Counted from the stretch's first letter, positions 26,059 to 35,703 are shown. The stretch: 64,000 bases of DNA from Pseudomonas abietaniphila (GCF_039697315.1 NZ_CP155619.1:2852001-2916000), one strand, 5' to 3'. A program made the numbers and translations. The notes: generated by a model from the sequence alone, not told the origin.

Positions 26059-26544
26059 ATGGACACTCTCATCAGAAATGGAAATTTCATTAATGCAAAG
26101 CTGCCGCCTTGGCAGTCACAACCAGAAGACCCGCCGTCTCCGCCGGAATACATCGGCCAGGGCGATGGCTACAGTATCGTGCTGCCAGAGGGGCTTGGCA
26201 TCATCCAGTCCTTCTCGTACAAGCCGTTGCCCCTGCGGGTTACGTTTAAGGTCAAATCGCCCGCCAACGCCGAAGACCCCGTTGTCCTGTACGTAATCGG
26301 CATTGTTTGGCAGAACACGGAGGGCGGACTGGATCCGACGTTCGACGGTGCACTTCTCTACACGACCGCGCAGTGGGTGACACAGGAAGTCAACTTTCGC
26401 GCGGTACCCGAGAAGAACATCGCATCTATCGCCTTTAGGGCAGCCTCACCAGCTGAGCATCTATTGAACGCCCAAGAACAGAACCCAACCTTTGGTCCCG
26501 TTGAGTTTGCAGACTTCCAAGTTGTCTACGCGCCTGAAAAATAG
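26059..26544 (+). CDS. Small protein with carbohydrate-binding-module-like start
   Basis: Protein of 161 residues with no signal peptide. The N-terminus TLIRNGNFINAKLPPW matches the opening strand of CBM4/9-type and NTTRR-F1 jelly-roll domains (N-G-x-F ... P-P-W), and the rest is beta-rich. It would be a stand-alone beta-sandwich that may bind a ligand (inference). Ribosome site GAGCG before the ATG at 26059. GC is lower than in the tri genes downstream. It converges on the efflux operon. Confidence 0.6.
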   Translation: MDTLIRNGNFINAKLPPWQSQPEDPPSPPEYIGQGDGYSIVLPEGLGIIQSFSYKPLPLRVTFKVKSPANAEDPVVLYVIGIVWQNTEGGLDPTFDGALLYTTAQWVTQEVNFRAVPEKNIASIAFRAASPAEHLLNAQEQNPTFGPVEFADFQVVYAPEK

Positions 26545-26562
26545 CCGCAACGGCTGACGTAT

Positions 26563-26585
26563 GCACGGGCCCACTGGGCCCGCTC
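26563..26585. terminator. GC-rich hairpin between convergent genes
   Basis: CGGGCCC (26566-26572) / GGGCCCG (26576-26582) with loop ACT lies in the 47-base gap between the CBM-like gene and triC. No T tract, so it is a weak terminator candidate for either strand. Confidence 0.4.
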
Positions 26586-26591
26586 TACCGT

Positions 26592-29500
26592 TCACTCCGC
26601 CGCAGGCTGCGCACCTGACTCACCCTCTTCTTCCGTGCGCTTCTGCTTCTCGGCCTCAGCCTTCTCGCGCTGCTCCTGGGTCGGCTCTTTGATCTTGTAC
26701 CAGGCGACGTACAGCGCTGGCAGGAACAGCAACGTCAGCAGCGTGGCGATGATGATCCCGCCGATCATGGCGTAGGCCATCGGGCCCCAGAACACTTCTC
26801 TGGCAATCGGGATCATGCCCAGGCTCGCTGCCGCAGCCGTGAGGAGAATCGGCCGACGGCGATGTTCGGTGGCTTCAGCCACGGCGTCCCAAGGCAGATA
26901 CCCCGCCACTTCGTACTCGTGAATCTGCGTCACCAGAATCACCGAGTTGCGGATGATGATGCCGATCAGCGCGAGGATGCCGAGAATCGCCACGAAGCCC
27001 ATGGGCGTTCCGGTCGGCACCAGCGCCAGCACGACGCCGATCAAGCCGAGCGGCGCGACGCTGGCGACGAGGAACATCTTCTGCACGCTGTGCAGCTGGA
27101 TCATCAGGAACGTCGCCATCAAGAAGATCATCAACGGCACGACCTTGGCGATCGGGCCTTGGGCCTTGCCGCTTTCTTCCACCGTGCCGCCGGTGGCGAC
27201 CTTGTAGCCAACCGGCAGGCCGGCGGCGAACTTGTCGATTTCCGGCTTCAACTGTTTGACCAGATCGGTCGGTTGAATCTCGTCCTGCACCGCCGCCTTG
27301 AGGGTGATCGTCGGTTTGCGGTCCCGTCGCCAGACCAGCGGCTGCTCCAGCTCATAGCGCACATTGGCAAACGCCAGCAGCGGAATCGAAGCGCCGTTTT
27401 GCGTCACGATTTGCAGGTTCTGCAGGGTTTCCGGCGAGCCCCGCTCGGCATCCACGGCACGGCCGACAACGTTGATCAGGTAAATGTCATCGCGCACCTG
27501 GGTCACGTTGGCCCCGGTGACGATGCTGTTCATCAGTTGCGCCACATCTTCCGACGACAACCCGAGCTGCCGGGCCTTGTCCTGGTTGATGTCGATGCGC
27601 AGGACCTTGCCGGGCTCGTTCCAGTCGTAAATCATCTCGCCGATGTGCTGATTCTGATCGAGCAATGTGGCCAGCTCGATGGCGTGCTGGCGCACCTTGT
27701 CGATGTCGTCACCACTGACGCGGTATTGAATCGGCCGCCCCACCGGTGGACCCATTTCCAAGGGTTGCAGGTAGGCGCTGATGCCGACGAAATCCTCACG
27801 CAGCCGCTTTCTCAAGCGGTCGATCAGCGCACCCCGCTCCTCAAGCCCTTTGCTGACGATCACCAACTGCGCGTAGTAGGGGTTTTCCAGTTGCTGGTCC
27901 AGTGGCAGGTAGAAACGCACCGCCCCCTGACCGATGTAAGTGCTCCAGCGAACGATGTCCGGGTCGTCTTTGATCGCCGCCTCCAGCTTGTCCACCGCCT
28001 TGCGGGTCTCGTTGATCGAGGCGTTCTGCGGCAGGTTGAGGTCGAGCAGGATCTCCGGACGGTCTGAAGACGGGAAGAACTGGTTCTGGACGAAGCGCAT
28101 GCAGAACAACGACACCGCAAACAGCGCAATGGTAATGCCGATCGCCAGCCAGCGATGACGCATGGCCCAGAACATGGAGCCGTTGAAGGCGCGGGCGATA
28201 CGTCCTGGGGGCTTCTGTTCGTGCTTTTTGATCTTGTCGCTGAGGATATGCACGCCGATTACAGGCGCGAACAACACCGCCACCACCCACGACACCAGCA
28301 TCGCCACGGCAATCACCGCAAACAGCGTGAAGGTGTATTCCCCCGCCGAGCTGGCGTTGAGACCGATCGGCACGAAACCCGCCACCGTCACCAGCGTACC
28401 GGTCAGCATCGGAAAGGCCGTCGAGGTGTAGGCAAAGGTCGCGGCCTGTTCTTTGGTGTCGCCCAGCTCCAGGCGCGAAACCATCATCTCCACCGTGATC
28501 ATCGCGTCGTCCACCAAAAGACCGAGCGCGATGATCAAGGCGCCCAGCGAGATCCGCTGCATGGTGATGCCGCTGTATTCCATGAACACGAAGACCATCG
28601 CCAGCACCAGCGGAATCGAACAGGCAACCACCAACCCGGCGCGCACACCCAGGCTGATGAAGCTGACGACCAGCACAATGATCACGGCCTCGAACAACGC
28701 GCTGGTAAAGCCGCCCACGGCCTTCTCGACCACTTGCGCCTGATCCGAGACGTTGTGCACGCCCACGCCGACGGGCAGGTCCGCCGTGGCCTGATCCATC
28801 CGTGCGTGCAGGTCCTTACCGAACGCCTGGACGTTGCCGCCCTTCTTCATCGCAATGGCCAGACCGATCGCGGTTTTGCCATTGAAACGGAACTCCGGTT
28901 TCGCCGGATCGACATAGCCGCGACTGATTTCGGCAATGTCGCTGAGCCGGTAGAAGCGATCGTTAAGCCGCAGGTTGACAGTCTCAAGGTCTTTTTCAGA
29001 CTGGAATTGCCCGGAGGTTCGCACGGAAATCCGCTCGGGTCCGGCCTCGATCACACCTGCAGGCGTCACCGCGTTCTGCGACTGAAGGCTTTGCACGACC
29101 TGGCGTTGATCCAGCCCCAGTGCCGCCAGTTTGCGGGTGGAGAAATTCAGGTAAATCACTTCGTCCTGCTGGCCGATCATCTGGATCTTGCCCAGCCCCG
29201 GCACATCGCGGATTTGCACCCGCACCTGCTCGACGTAGTCACGCAGCTGCCGAAGCGTCAGGCCATCGGCTGTGAACGCGTAGATGGACCCGAATACATC
29301 GCCGAACTCGTCGTTGAACGCGGGTCCCTGAATCCCTTGGGGGAACGTGCCGCGAATGTCGTCGATCTTCTTGCGCACCTGATACCAGATGTCCGGGATG
29401 GCCTCGGCGCTGGTGGTGTCGCGCAGATAGACGTACACCGTCGATTCCCCCGGCCGCGTGTAACTCTTCACGTAATCGAGGGAATCCAGTTCTTCGAGTT

Positions 29501-29720
29501 TCTTCTCGATACGGTCGGTGACCTGTTTCAAGGTTTCATCAACCGTAGCGCCCGGCCAGCGGGTCTGGATCACCATGGTCTTGATGGTGAACGAAGGGTC
29601 TTCCTCACGCCCCAGGTTCATGTACGAAAACACGCCCATCAGCAGGCCGACGAACATCAGGTACCAGACGAAGGATTGATGCTTGAGCGCCCAATCGGAG
29701 AGGTTGAACGTCCCTTTCAT
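26592..29720 (-). CDS. triC: RND efflux permease, TriC-like
   Basis: Inner-membrane proton-driven drug exporter of 1042 residues with the RND order: TM1 (about 14-34, ending GREEDP), large periplasmic loop, TM2-6, TM7 near 525-545, second loop, TM8-12. TM4 holds the proton-relay Asp pair in LGLLVDDAMITVEMM. Assignment to the TriC type rests on its two adaptor genes upstream, as in triABC of P. aeruginosa, which pumps triclosan with the outer-membrane channel OpmH. No outer-membrane channel gene is present here. It overlaps triB by 4 bases. The cytoplasmic tail is charged (KAEAEKQKRTEEEGE). Confidence 0.87.
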   Translation of the reverse strand: MKGTFNLSDWALKHQSFVWYLMFVGLLMGVFSYMNLGREEDPSFTIKTMVIQTRWPGATVDETLKQVTDRIEKKLEELDSLDYVKSYTRPGESTVYVYLRDTTSAEAIPDIWYQVRKKIDDIRGTFPQGIQGPAFNDEFGDVFGSIYAFTADGLTLRQLRDYVEQVRVQIRDVPGLGKIQMIGQQDEVIYLNFSTRKLAALGLDQRQVVQSLQSQNAVTPAGVIEAGPERISVRTSGQFQSEKDLETVNLRLNDRFYRLSDIAEISRGYVDPAKPEFRFNGKTAIGLAIAMKKGGNVQAFGKDLHARMDQATADLPVGVGVHNVSDQAQVVEKAVGGFTSALFEAVIIVLVVSFISLGVRAGLVVACSIPLVLAMVFVFMEYSGITMQRISLGALIIALGLLVDDAMITVEMMVSRLELGDTKEQAATFAYTSTAFPMLTGTLVTVAGFVPIGLNASSAGEYTFTLFAVIAVAMLVSWVVAVLFAPVIGVHILSDKIKKHEQKPPGRIARAFNGSMFWAMRHRWLAIGITIALFAVSLFCMRFVQNQFFPSSDRPEILLDLNLPQNASINETRKAVDKLEAAIKDDPDIVRWSTYIGQGAVRFYLPLDQQLENPYYAQLVIVSKGLEERGALIDRLRKRLREDFVGISAYLQPLEMGPPVGRPIQYRVSGDDIDKVRQHAIELATLLDQNQHIGEMIYDWNEPGKVLRIDINQDKARQLGLSSEDVAQLMNSIVTGANVTQVRDDIYLINVVGRAVDAERGSPETLQNLQIVTQNGASIPLLAFANVRYELEQPLVWRRDRKPTITLKAAVQDEIQPTDLVKQLKPEIDKFAAGLPVGYKVATGGTVEESGKAQGPIAKVVPLMIFLMATFLMIQLHSVQKMFLVASVAPLGLIGVVLALVPTGTPMGFVAILGILALIGIIIRNSVILVTQIHEYEVAGYLPWDAVAEATEHRRRPILLTAAAASLGMIPIAREVFWGPMAYAMIGGIIIATLLTLLFLPALYVAWYKIKEPTQEQREKAEAEKQKRTEEEGESGAQPAAE

Positions 29721-30784
29721 CGTGGGCTGTCCTTATCGACTTTGACTTTTTGCCCCGGTTTGAGGCTGTTCACACCGGCGGTGACCACACGCTCGCCGCC
29801 CTTGACGCCCGACACAACGAGGGTGTCATCGTCACGGCTGATGACGTTGACGGGGTGCGGCGAGACTGTCTGGTTCTGCATGTCGACGATCCAGACCTGG
29901 GTCTTGCCGTCGACCTCCTGCAACACGTTCGCCGGCAGCTCGATGCGCGGCTCGATTGCTGAGCTGAGGGTGACGCTGATGGCCGTGCCCAGACGGAACG
30001 CGGCGGGCGTGTCTACCAACGTCAGGCGCGCACGGCGAGTGCGGGTCGAGGCTTCGGCTTGAGGCTCCAGCTCACGCAGTGTCGCAGTAGTGTTGATGTT
30101 CGGCTCAAGCTGGCTGGCGACCTTGAACACCACATCCTGCGGCAGTTGCTCGGCCAGTGGCGCGGGCAGGTCGATGACCGCTTCCTTGATGTCCGGCCGC
30201 GCCAGCGTCACGACCTGCTGACCGGCGCTGACGACCTGACCCGCTTCGGCTTTCCATTCAGTCACCACGGCGGGGTGATCGGTGCGCAATTCGCTGTAGC
30301 TCAACTGGTCCTGAGCCTGTTGAACCGCTGCCTTGGCCTGATTGAAGGATGACTGAGTGGTTTTCAGATCGGTGACCGCGACGTCCAGCGCTGCCTGCGC
30401 GCCCACGCCTCGATCAAACAACTCCTGCTGACGTCGGGCGTTGGCCTGCGCGTTGATGTACTGGGCCTCGACGCGCGCCAGGTCGCCTTGGCTGGAGCGC
30501 AACTGGTTCTGCAAGTCGGTGGGATCGAGTGTCGCCAGCAGCTGGCCTTTCTCGACCTCGCTGCCGACATCGACGCTGCGCGACGCGATGCGCCCGGACA
30601 CGCGAAAACCCAGCGTACTTTCGTAGCGCGCTGCGATGTTGCCCGCGAAGCGCCCGAGATTTTCGGTCGCCTGCGGTTTGACCTCCATGTAGAGCACCGG
30701 ACGCACGGGCTCCGGTGGCGGCTCTTCCTTGCTGCAAGCACCGAGCATCAGGCCGGATAACACCATCAATGACAGGCGCTTCAT
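29717..30784 (-). CDS. triB: RND periplasmic adaptor, TriB-like lipoprotein
   Basis: Membrane fusion protein of 355 residues. The lipobox is LMLGACSK after MKRLSLMVLSG. A split biotinyl-lipoyl domain (GRIASRSVDVGSEVEKGQLL and, after the hairpin, HPAVVTEWKAEAGQVVSAGQ) flanks an alpha-helical hairpin (about 95-165), followed by beta-barrel and membrane-proximal domains. It overlaps both neighbours by 4 bases. Confidence 0.86.
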   Translation of the reverse strand: MKRLSLMVLSGLMLGACSKEEPPPEPVRPVLYMEVKPQATENLGRFAGNIAARYESTLGFRVSGRIASRSVDVGSEVEKGQLLATLDPTDLQNQLRSSQGDLARVEAQYINAQANARRQQELFDRGVGAQAALDVAVTDLKTTQSSFNQAKAAVQQAQDQLSYSELRTDHPAVVTEWKAEAGQVVSAGQQVVTLARPDIKEAVIDLPAPLAEQLPQDVVFKVASQLEPNINTTATLRELEPQAEASTRTRRARLTLVDTPAAFRLGTAISVTLSSAIEPRIELPANVLQEVDGKTQVWIVDMQNQTVSPHPVNVISRDDDTLVVSGVKGGERVVTAGVNSLKPGQKVKVDKDSPR

Positions 30785-31908
30785 TGCGAATCCCCCGTCA
30801 GGTTGTTGTATGCCACGACCGTTTCCACCTGCATGTCGGGATGCAGCAGCTGACTGCCGGCGACCACCACTTTTTCGCCATTTTTCAGGCCATCGACAAC
30901 GATCACTTTCCCCGTGAGATACCGCCCGACCGTGACGCCCCTCAAACTGACTTTCTTCTGATCATCGACTACCCACACGGCGGGCTTGCCCAACTGGTCG
31001 CCCAGCCCTTTGGTGAGTGCGGACCACGGCAGCTCGACACTCTGTGTCGCCGGGACGGTTAACGCCGCGCTGACCACCGACCCCAGATCCATGCCGTCGG
31101 GCAACGAACTCAAGGCGATCTTCACTTGCAAGGTCCCTGTCTGCGCCGAGACAGCGGGCGTCACCTCGCGCACCTTGCCGATAGCCTTGATGGCCGGGTT
31201 GTCCAGCAGCGTGACTTCCACGGGCTGATCGGTCGGCGGCTGAACGAACAGGGATTCGTAGACGTTGAACACGGCGTCGCGCTCACCGTCACGGGCCTGG
31301 CTGAAGATCGGCATGGTGGCCTGCACCACCTGACCGACCTCCGCCTGCCGCGCAGTAATGATGCCCGGCGCATCGGCGATCAACGAGGTGTATCCCAACT
31401 GCTCACGCGCGTTGGCCAACTGGGCCTGAGCAGCCTTGAGCGCACTCTGGCTGCTGCGCAATTGCGCCTGGGCCGAATCGTATTCACTTTTGCTGGTGTA
31501 GCCTTTTGGCAGGAGTTTCTGCTGACGGACGAACGCCGCGGCGGTCTGTTTGACACGCGCCTGCTCGGCGGCTTCGGCCGCGATGGCCGAATCGACGCTG
31601 GTCTGCAAATCCTTCGGATCAAGCTTGGCGAGCACTTGCTTGGCGGTAATGCGATCACCGACATCGACCATGCGCTGGATGATCTTGCCGCCAACGCGAA
31701 ACGATAGCTGCGTCTGCACACGCGCCTGAATATCACCGGTCAGCGCGACAGCAGCGGCGAACTCGGCGGTTTTGACTTCTTGCACCTGCACACGTGGAAG
31801 CGCCGGATCCGCCGGCTTTTCCTTGCCGCAACCCGATAGCAATGTCAGGCACAGACCGAGTCCCAGAACCATCAAGCGTTTATGAAGAACCAAGGGTTGA
31901 GCGGGCAT
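30781..31908 (-). CDS. triA: RND periplasmic adaptor, TriA-like lipoprotein
   Basis: First gene of the efflux operon; 375 residues. The start at 31908 follows AAGGAG and gives a lipoprotein signal with lipobox LLSGCGKE; the six-codon extension is rejected. Domain order is that of TriB: lipoyl half GGKIIQRMVDVGDRITAKQV, helical hairpin with AAQAQLANAREQL, lipoyl half ADAPGIITARQAEVGQVV. Two non-identical adaptors are needed by TriC-type pumps, unlike most RND systems. It diverges from an ATPase gene; no local regulator is seen. Confidence 0.85.
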   Translation of the reverse strand: MPAQPLVLHKRLMVLGLGLCLTLLSGCGKEKPADPALPRVQVQEVKTAEFAAAVALTGDIQARVQTQLSFRVGGKIIQRMVDVGDRITAKQVLAKLDPKDLQTSVDSAIAAEAAEQARVKQTAAAFVRQQKLLPKGYTSKSEYDSAQAQLRSSQSALKAAQAQLANAREQLGYTSLIADAPGIITARQAEVGQVVQATMPIFSQARDGERDAVFNVYESLFVQPPTDQPVEVTLLDNPAIKAIGKVREVTPAVSAQTGTLQVKIALSSLPDGMDLGSVVSAALTVPATQSVELPWSALTKGLGDQLGKPAVWVVDDQKKVSLRGVTVGRYLTGKVIVVDGLKNGEKVVVAGSQLLHPDMQVETVVAYNNLTGDSQ

Positions 31909-32064
31909 GCAAGCTCCTTGTGCCAATGCCGTTGCCTACACCACGCTGCCGAGCGCTGTCATGATGTGATCATGCGACTGTCAGCGTAGATCAGGGTTCC
32001 TTGCGCCGCTAAACTCCGTCGAACCTGTCAATCGCCCGCATACGCAGGCAGCAAGGAAAGCTCG

Positions 32065-33231
32065 ATGCTTACGACTCTGGCCGTCGCCAACTACCGCTCG
32101 ATCAACACGCTGGTCGTGCCCCTCGCACGCCTGAATCTGATCACCGGCCCCAACGGCAGCGGAAAGTCCAATCTGTATCGGGCGCTGCGTCTGCTCGCGG
32201 AAACTGCTCAAGGTGGCGTCATCAGCGCGCTTGCCCGGGAAGGCGGCCTGAAATCGACGTTCTGGGCTGGCCCGGAAAGCATCAGCCGACGCATGCGCAA
32301 GGGTGAGGTGGCGATTCAGGGCGGCCCACGCAAAGACGTCGTGCGGCTGCGCCTGGGTTTCGCAGCGCAGGACTTCAGTTATGCGATTTCATTGGGATTG
32401 CCGCCACCTCCGACAGCCGCCACAGCATTCGGCCTCGATCCTGAGATCAAGCGTGAGTGCATCTGGGCGGGCGCGATTTATCGGCCGGCCAGTCTGCTGG
32501 TGGACCGCGCCGGCCCGATGATTCGCACGCGAGAGGGCCGCAACTGGGATGTTCTGGCGCAACACACACCGACCTTCGACAGCCTCTTCGATCAGGTCGG
32601 CAACCTGCGCTCCTCCCCGGAAGTGCTGCAATTACGCGAAAGCATTCGCGGCTGGCGATTTTATGATCACTTCCGCAGCGATGCCGACGCTCCAGCACGC
32701 AAGGCACAGCTGGGCACTCGCACGCCCGTGCTGCATCACGACGGCCGGGACCTGGCGGCCGCGCTGCAAACGATTCGTGAAATTGGCGAGCCCGAAGCGC
32801 TGGATGCCGCGATCAGCGACGCCTTTCCCGGCGCGCGGGTGCAGATAAACGCGCAAGCCGGTGGACTGTTCGCGCTGGAGTTTTACCAACAGGGATTGCT
32901 GCGGCCTTTATCCGCCGCGGAGTTATCGGACGGTACGCTGCGCTATTTGTTGTTGATTGCCGCCCTGCTGACCCCGCGCCCGCCGACCATGATGGTGCTC
33001 AACGAACCGGAAACCAGCCTGCACCCCGACCTGCTGCCCGCGCTGGCGAGGCTGATCATGCGAGCGTCGCAACGGTGTCAGGTGTGGGTCGTGTCCCACG
33101 CCAGCCGTCTGATCGCCGCTCTGGAGCAAGACCCTGAGTGCAACTGCATCGTGCTGGAGAAAACTCTGGGACAGACGGGCATTGTCGGCCAGGGAATGCT
33201 GGATGAACCGGCGTGGCATTGGCCGGATTGA
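32065..33231 (+). CDS. AAA-family ATPase, RecF/OLD-like (COG4637-type)
   Basis: Cytoplasmic ATPase of 388 residues. Walker A GPNGSGKSNLYRAL follows the usual LTTLAVANYRSINTL strand; the C-terminal part has the ABC-type signature LSDGTLRYL, Walker B MMVLNEPETSLHPDL and the switch His in VVSHASRLI. No TOPRIM nuclease domain or coiled coil is present, so it is the short predicted-ATPase type rather than a full OLD nuclease. Function unknown. A strong AAGGAAAG ribosome site precedes the start. It stands alone, followed by two copies of an unusual REP family. Confidence 0.85.
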   Translation: MLTTLAVANYRSINTLVVPLARLNLITGPNGSGKSNLYRALRLLAETAQGGVISALAREGGLKSTFWAGPESISRRMRKGEVAIQGGPRKDVVRLRLGFAAQDFSYAISLGLPPPPTAATAFGLDPEIKRECIWAGAIYRPASLLVDRAGPMIRTREGRNWDVLAQHTPTFDSLFDQVGNLRSSPEVLQLRESIRGWRFYDHFRSDADAPARKAQLGTRTPVLHHDGRDLAAALQTIREIGEPEALDAAISDAFPGARVQINAQAGGLFALEFYQQGLLRPLSAAELSDGTLRYLLLIAALLTPRPPTMMVLNEPETSLHPDLLPALARLIMRASQRCQVWVVSHASRLIAALEQDPECNCIVLEKTLGQTGIVGQGMLDEPAWHWPD

Positions 33232-33281
33232 ACCGATCCGCACACCGTTCCGTGAACGCGTATCGCAACAGCGCTGTAATT

Positions 33282-33386
33282 GTGGGAGCTGCCGGAGGTT
33301 ACGACGGTGGCGAATGCGGACGATCAATAACCATTGATGTCGCTGACTCCACGCATTCGCCCAAACGCAGCCCAACACCAAGCCAG
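33282..33386. repeat. REP element of the GGAGGTTACGACGG family, copy 1
   Basis: GTGGGAGCTGCCGGAGGTTA then CGACGGTGGCGAATGCGG, with the inverted part GCATTCGCCCAAACGCAGCCC at 33353-33373. The family differs from the GTAGGAGCG REPINs elsewhere in the window. Confidence 0.8.
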
Positions 33387-33435
33387 CCTCTACACACCAT
33401 TGCTCACCGCAACGCCGGGTAACGGCACCGTCACT

Positions 33436-33545
33436 GTAGGAGCTGCCGGAGGTTACGACGGTGGCGAATGCGGTGGGGCTGTCATCATCGATATCTCTGA
33501 TCCTCCGCATTCGCCCTAACGCAGCCCGCACCAAGCCTGCTCCCG
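33436..33545. repeat. REP element of the GGAGGTTACGACGG family, copy 2
   Basis: GTAGGAGCTGCCGGAGGTTA then CGACGGTGGCGAATGCGG, closing with CCGCATTCGCCCTAACGCAG and CTCC. About 38 bases match copy 1 without a break after the first few. Together the two fill the gap 33232-33574; no gene is seen there. Confidence 0.82.
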
Positions 33546-33574
33546 AAATTGGAACAGCTCGTCAGGCCCGGGTA

Positions 33575-34594
33575 TCAGCTCCCCGCACCACCATGGGCTT
33601 CTTCAAAGAAGAAATCCTTCCAGCTGTCGGCCTTGTTCTTCAAGACACCGATTTCGTGCAGTTTCTCGGCGTAGATGAAGGTGCGTTGCGGCACGACGGT
33701 GAAGTCGATTTCAGGATCGGACACGATCTTTTCCACCAACGGCAGCGGCAGCTTGGATTTCTCGACCTCGATGTACGTCTTTGCCGCCGCGGGTTTGTCG
33801 GCCTTGATGATCTTTTCGGCTTCGACCAGCGCGTCATAGAAGGCTTTGTAGGTCTTCGGGTTCTCGTCGTGGAATTTCTGCGTGGTGTAAAGCACGTTGA
33901 ACGTAGCCTGACCGCCCAGGACGTCATAAGAGCTCAGCACCTTGTGCACGTTGGGGTTTTCCAGCTCCTGATACTGGAACGGCGGGCTTGAGAAGTGTGC
34001 GCTGATTTCAGAGCCGCCCGCGATCAGCGCCGAGGTGGCGTCCGGGTGCGGCAGGCTGACGGAGATGTTGTCGAATTTCTTGTAGTTGTCGTTCCCGAAC
34101 AGCTTGGCCGTTTCGATCTGCAAGGTACGCGACTGGAAGCCCACGCCTGCCGCTGGCACGGCAATGCGATCCTTGTCGGTGAAGTCCTTGATCGTCTTCA
34201 CGTCGGGCTTGTTGCTGAGCAGGTAGTTAGGCATCGAGCCCAGAGAGGCGATGGCTTTGACGTTCTGCTTGCCCTTGGTGCGGTCCCAGATGGTCAGCAT
34301 CGGCGGCACGCCAGCCGACACCACGTCCAGCGCCCCGGCCAGCAGCGCTTCGTTCATGGCGGTAGCGCCGGAAATACTGTTCCAGTCGACCTTAATGTCG
34401 ATGCCCTGCTCCTTGCCGTGCTTCTCGATCAGCTTCTGCTGTTGCACCACGTCGAGAATCAGATAACCGATCCCGAACTGTTGGGCGATGCTGATCTTGC
34501 CCTCGGCGTGAGCGCCGGTGCTCAACAGCGCGCCGACCAGACCAACCGTGGCTGCCAGAGCGGTCAGCACCGGAAATTTGGATGAAGTCCCCAT
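33575..34594 (-). CDS. ABC transporter substrate-binding protein, TauA/SsuA-like
   Basis: Periplasmic protein of 339 residues in the NitT/TauT family. The start at 34594 follows GAGGATTCT and gives a signal peptide ending STGAHAEG. The binding domain opens ISIAQQFGIGYLILDVVQQQ and includes GALDVVSAGVPPMLTIWD. Ligand likely an alkylsulfonate, sulfate ester or related compound, because the operon begins with a TauD-type dioxygenase (inference). It is the last gene of the operon, an unusual order for a tau cluster. Confidence 0.85.
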   Translation of the reverse strand: MGTSSKFPVLTALAATVGLVGALLSTGAHAEGKISIAQQFGIGYLILDVVQQQKLIEKHGKEQGIDIKVDWNSISGATAMNEALLAGALDVVSAGVPPMLTIWDRTKGKQNVKAIASLGSMPNYLLSNKPDVKTIKDFTDKDRIAVPAAGVGFQSRTLQIETAKLFGNDNYKKFDNISVSLPHPDATSALIAGGSEISAHFSSPPFQYQELENPNVHKVLSSYDVLGGQATFNVLYTTQKFHDENPKTYKAFYDALVEAEKIIKADKPAAAKTYIEVEKSKLPLPLVEKIVSDPEIDFTVVPQRTFIYAEKLHEIGVLKNKADSWKDFFFEEAHGGAGS

Positions 34595-34682
34595 AGAATC
34601 CTCACAATAAACGCGAAAAGTGTTGGAAAGCTTCATGTCCGGCGGTCCGGTCCACTCAGCGAAATATTCTTCTAATGAGCGC

Positions 34683-35549
34683 TCAGCGCTGCATGCCCCA
34701 CCGTTTTACAGTCAGGCGCTCGACATTGCTGAACAGCAGGTTTTCCACCAGCAGACCGATGATGATCACCGCCGCCAGGCCCGCGAACACCTTGTCGGTG
34801 TACAACTCGTTGCGGTTCTGGAAGATGTACCAGCCCAACCCGCCTTTGCCCGACGACGCGCCGAAGACCAGCTCGGCGGCGATCAGGGTGCGCCAGGCAA
34901 ACGCCCAGCCAATTTTCAGGCCCGCCAGAATCGACGGCAGTGCGGCCGGAATCAGGATGTGCCAGACGAAGCGCAGGCCTTTGAGGCCGTAGTTGCGACC
35001 GGCCATGCGCTGGGTTTCCGAGACACCGAGAAATCCGGCGTAGGTGTTCAGGGCCAACGCCCACAACACCGAATGCACCAGCACGAAGATCAGGCTGTTC
35101 TCGCCCAGGCCAAACCACAGCAGCGATAACGGCAGCAGCGCAATGGCCGGCAGCGGGTTGAACATCGCGGTCAGCGTCCCGAGCAGGTCGCGACCCAGTT
35201 GCGTGGACACCGCCAGCGTGGTCAGACCGAACGCCAGGACGATGCCGATCAGGTAGCCCTTGACCAATACCGTCAGGGAAATCCAGACCTTGGCCAGCAG
35301 CTCGCCTGTGACAATGCCATCGATGAACGCCTTGGCGGTCTGCAGAAAGCTGGGCAGCAGCAGGTCGTTGCCCTGGATGCGCGCAGCGATTTCCCAGATC
35401 ACCGCCAGGGCGATCAGAATTACGCTCTTGCGCACCCAGCTCAGTTGCCAGATACGTTGTGCCAGGGGAATGTCGCGGGCCAGGTCTTCCTGAGTGAAAG
35501 GCTCCAGCGCGATTTCGTATTCCTCGCGGATCGGGGGTGAAAGGCTCAT
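34683..35549 (-). CDS. ABC transporter permease, TauC/SsuC-like
   Basis: Inner-membrane permease of 288 residues with about six helices and a charged 40-residue N-terminus. The EAA loop reads AGRNYGLKGLRFVWHILIPA. FNPLPAIALLPLSLLWFGLG is the family motif. Ribosome site AAGAG. A REPIN of about 94 bases separates it from the ATPase gene upstream, which is odd inside an operon. Confidence 0.88.
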   Translation of the reverse strand: MSLSPPIREEYEIALEPFTQEDLARDIPLAQRIWQLSWVRKSVILIALAVIWEIAARIQGNDLLLPSFLQTAKAFIDGIVTGELLAKVWISLTVLVKGYLIGIVLAFGLTTLAVSTQLGRDLLGTLTAMFNPLPAIALLPLSLLWFGLGENSLIFVLVHSVLWALALNTYAGFLGVSETQRMAGRNYGLKGLRFVWHILIPAALPSILAGLKIGWAFAWRTLIAAELVFGASSGKGGLGWYIFQNRNELYTDKVFAGLAAVIIIGLLVENLLFSNVERLTVKRWGMQR

Positions 35550-35589
35550 GGTGTTTTCTCTTGATTAGGTCGCTCGGCAGACCACTCTC

Positions 35590-35683
35590 CTGTGGGAGCG
35601 AGCTTGCTCGCGAAGAGGCCCGTTCAGACACCAGCAAGTGCGGCGTCTGGCGGTACGTCTTCGCGAACAAGCTCGCTCCCACA
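35590..35683. repeat. REPIN inside the TauD-linked transporter operon
   Basis: Arms TGTGGGAGCGAGCTTGCTCG / complement at 35664-35683, with CGCGAAGA and TCTTCGCG next to them. It fills most of the gap between ATPase and permease genes that are transcribed in the same direction. Confidence 0.88.
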
Positions 35684-35703
35684 CGTCATCAGCGTTCTGC
35701 AGA

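Noticed and set aside
28155..30062. 635-codon plus-strand frame opposite triC and triB
   Set aside because: It is antisense to well-defined RND and adaptor genes and has no known domain; very rich in His, Arg and Gln.
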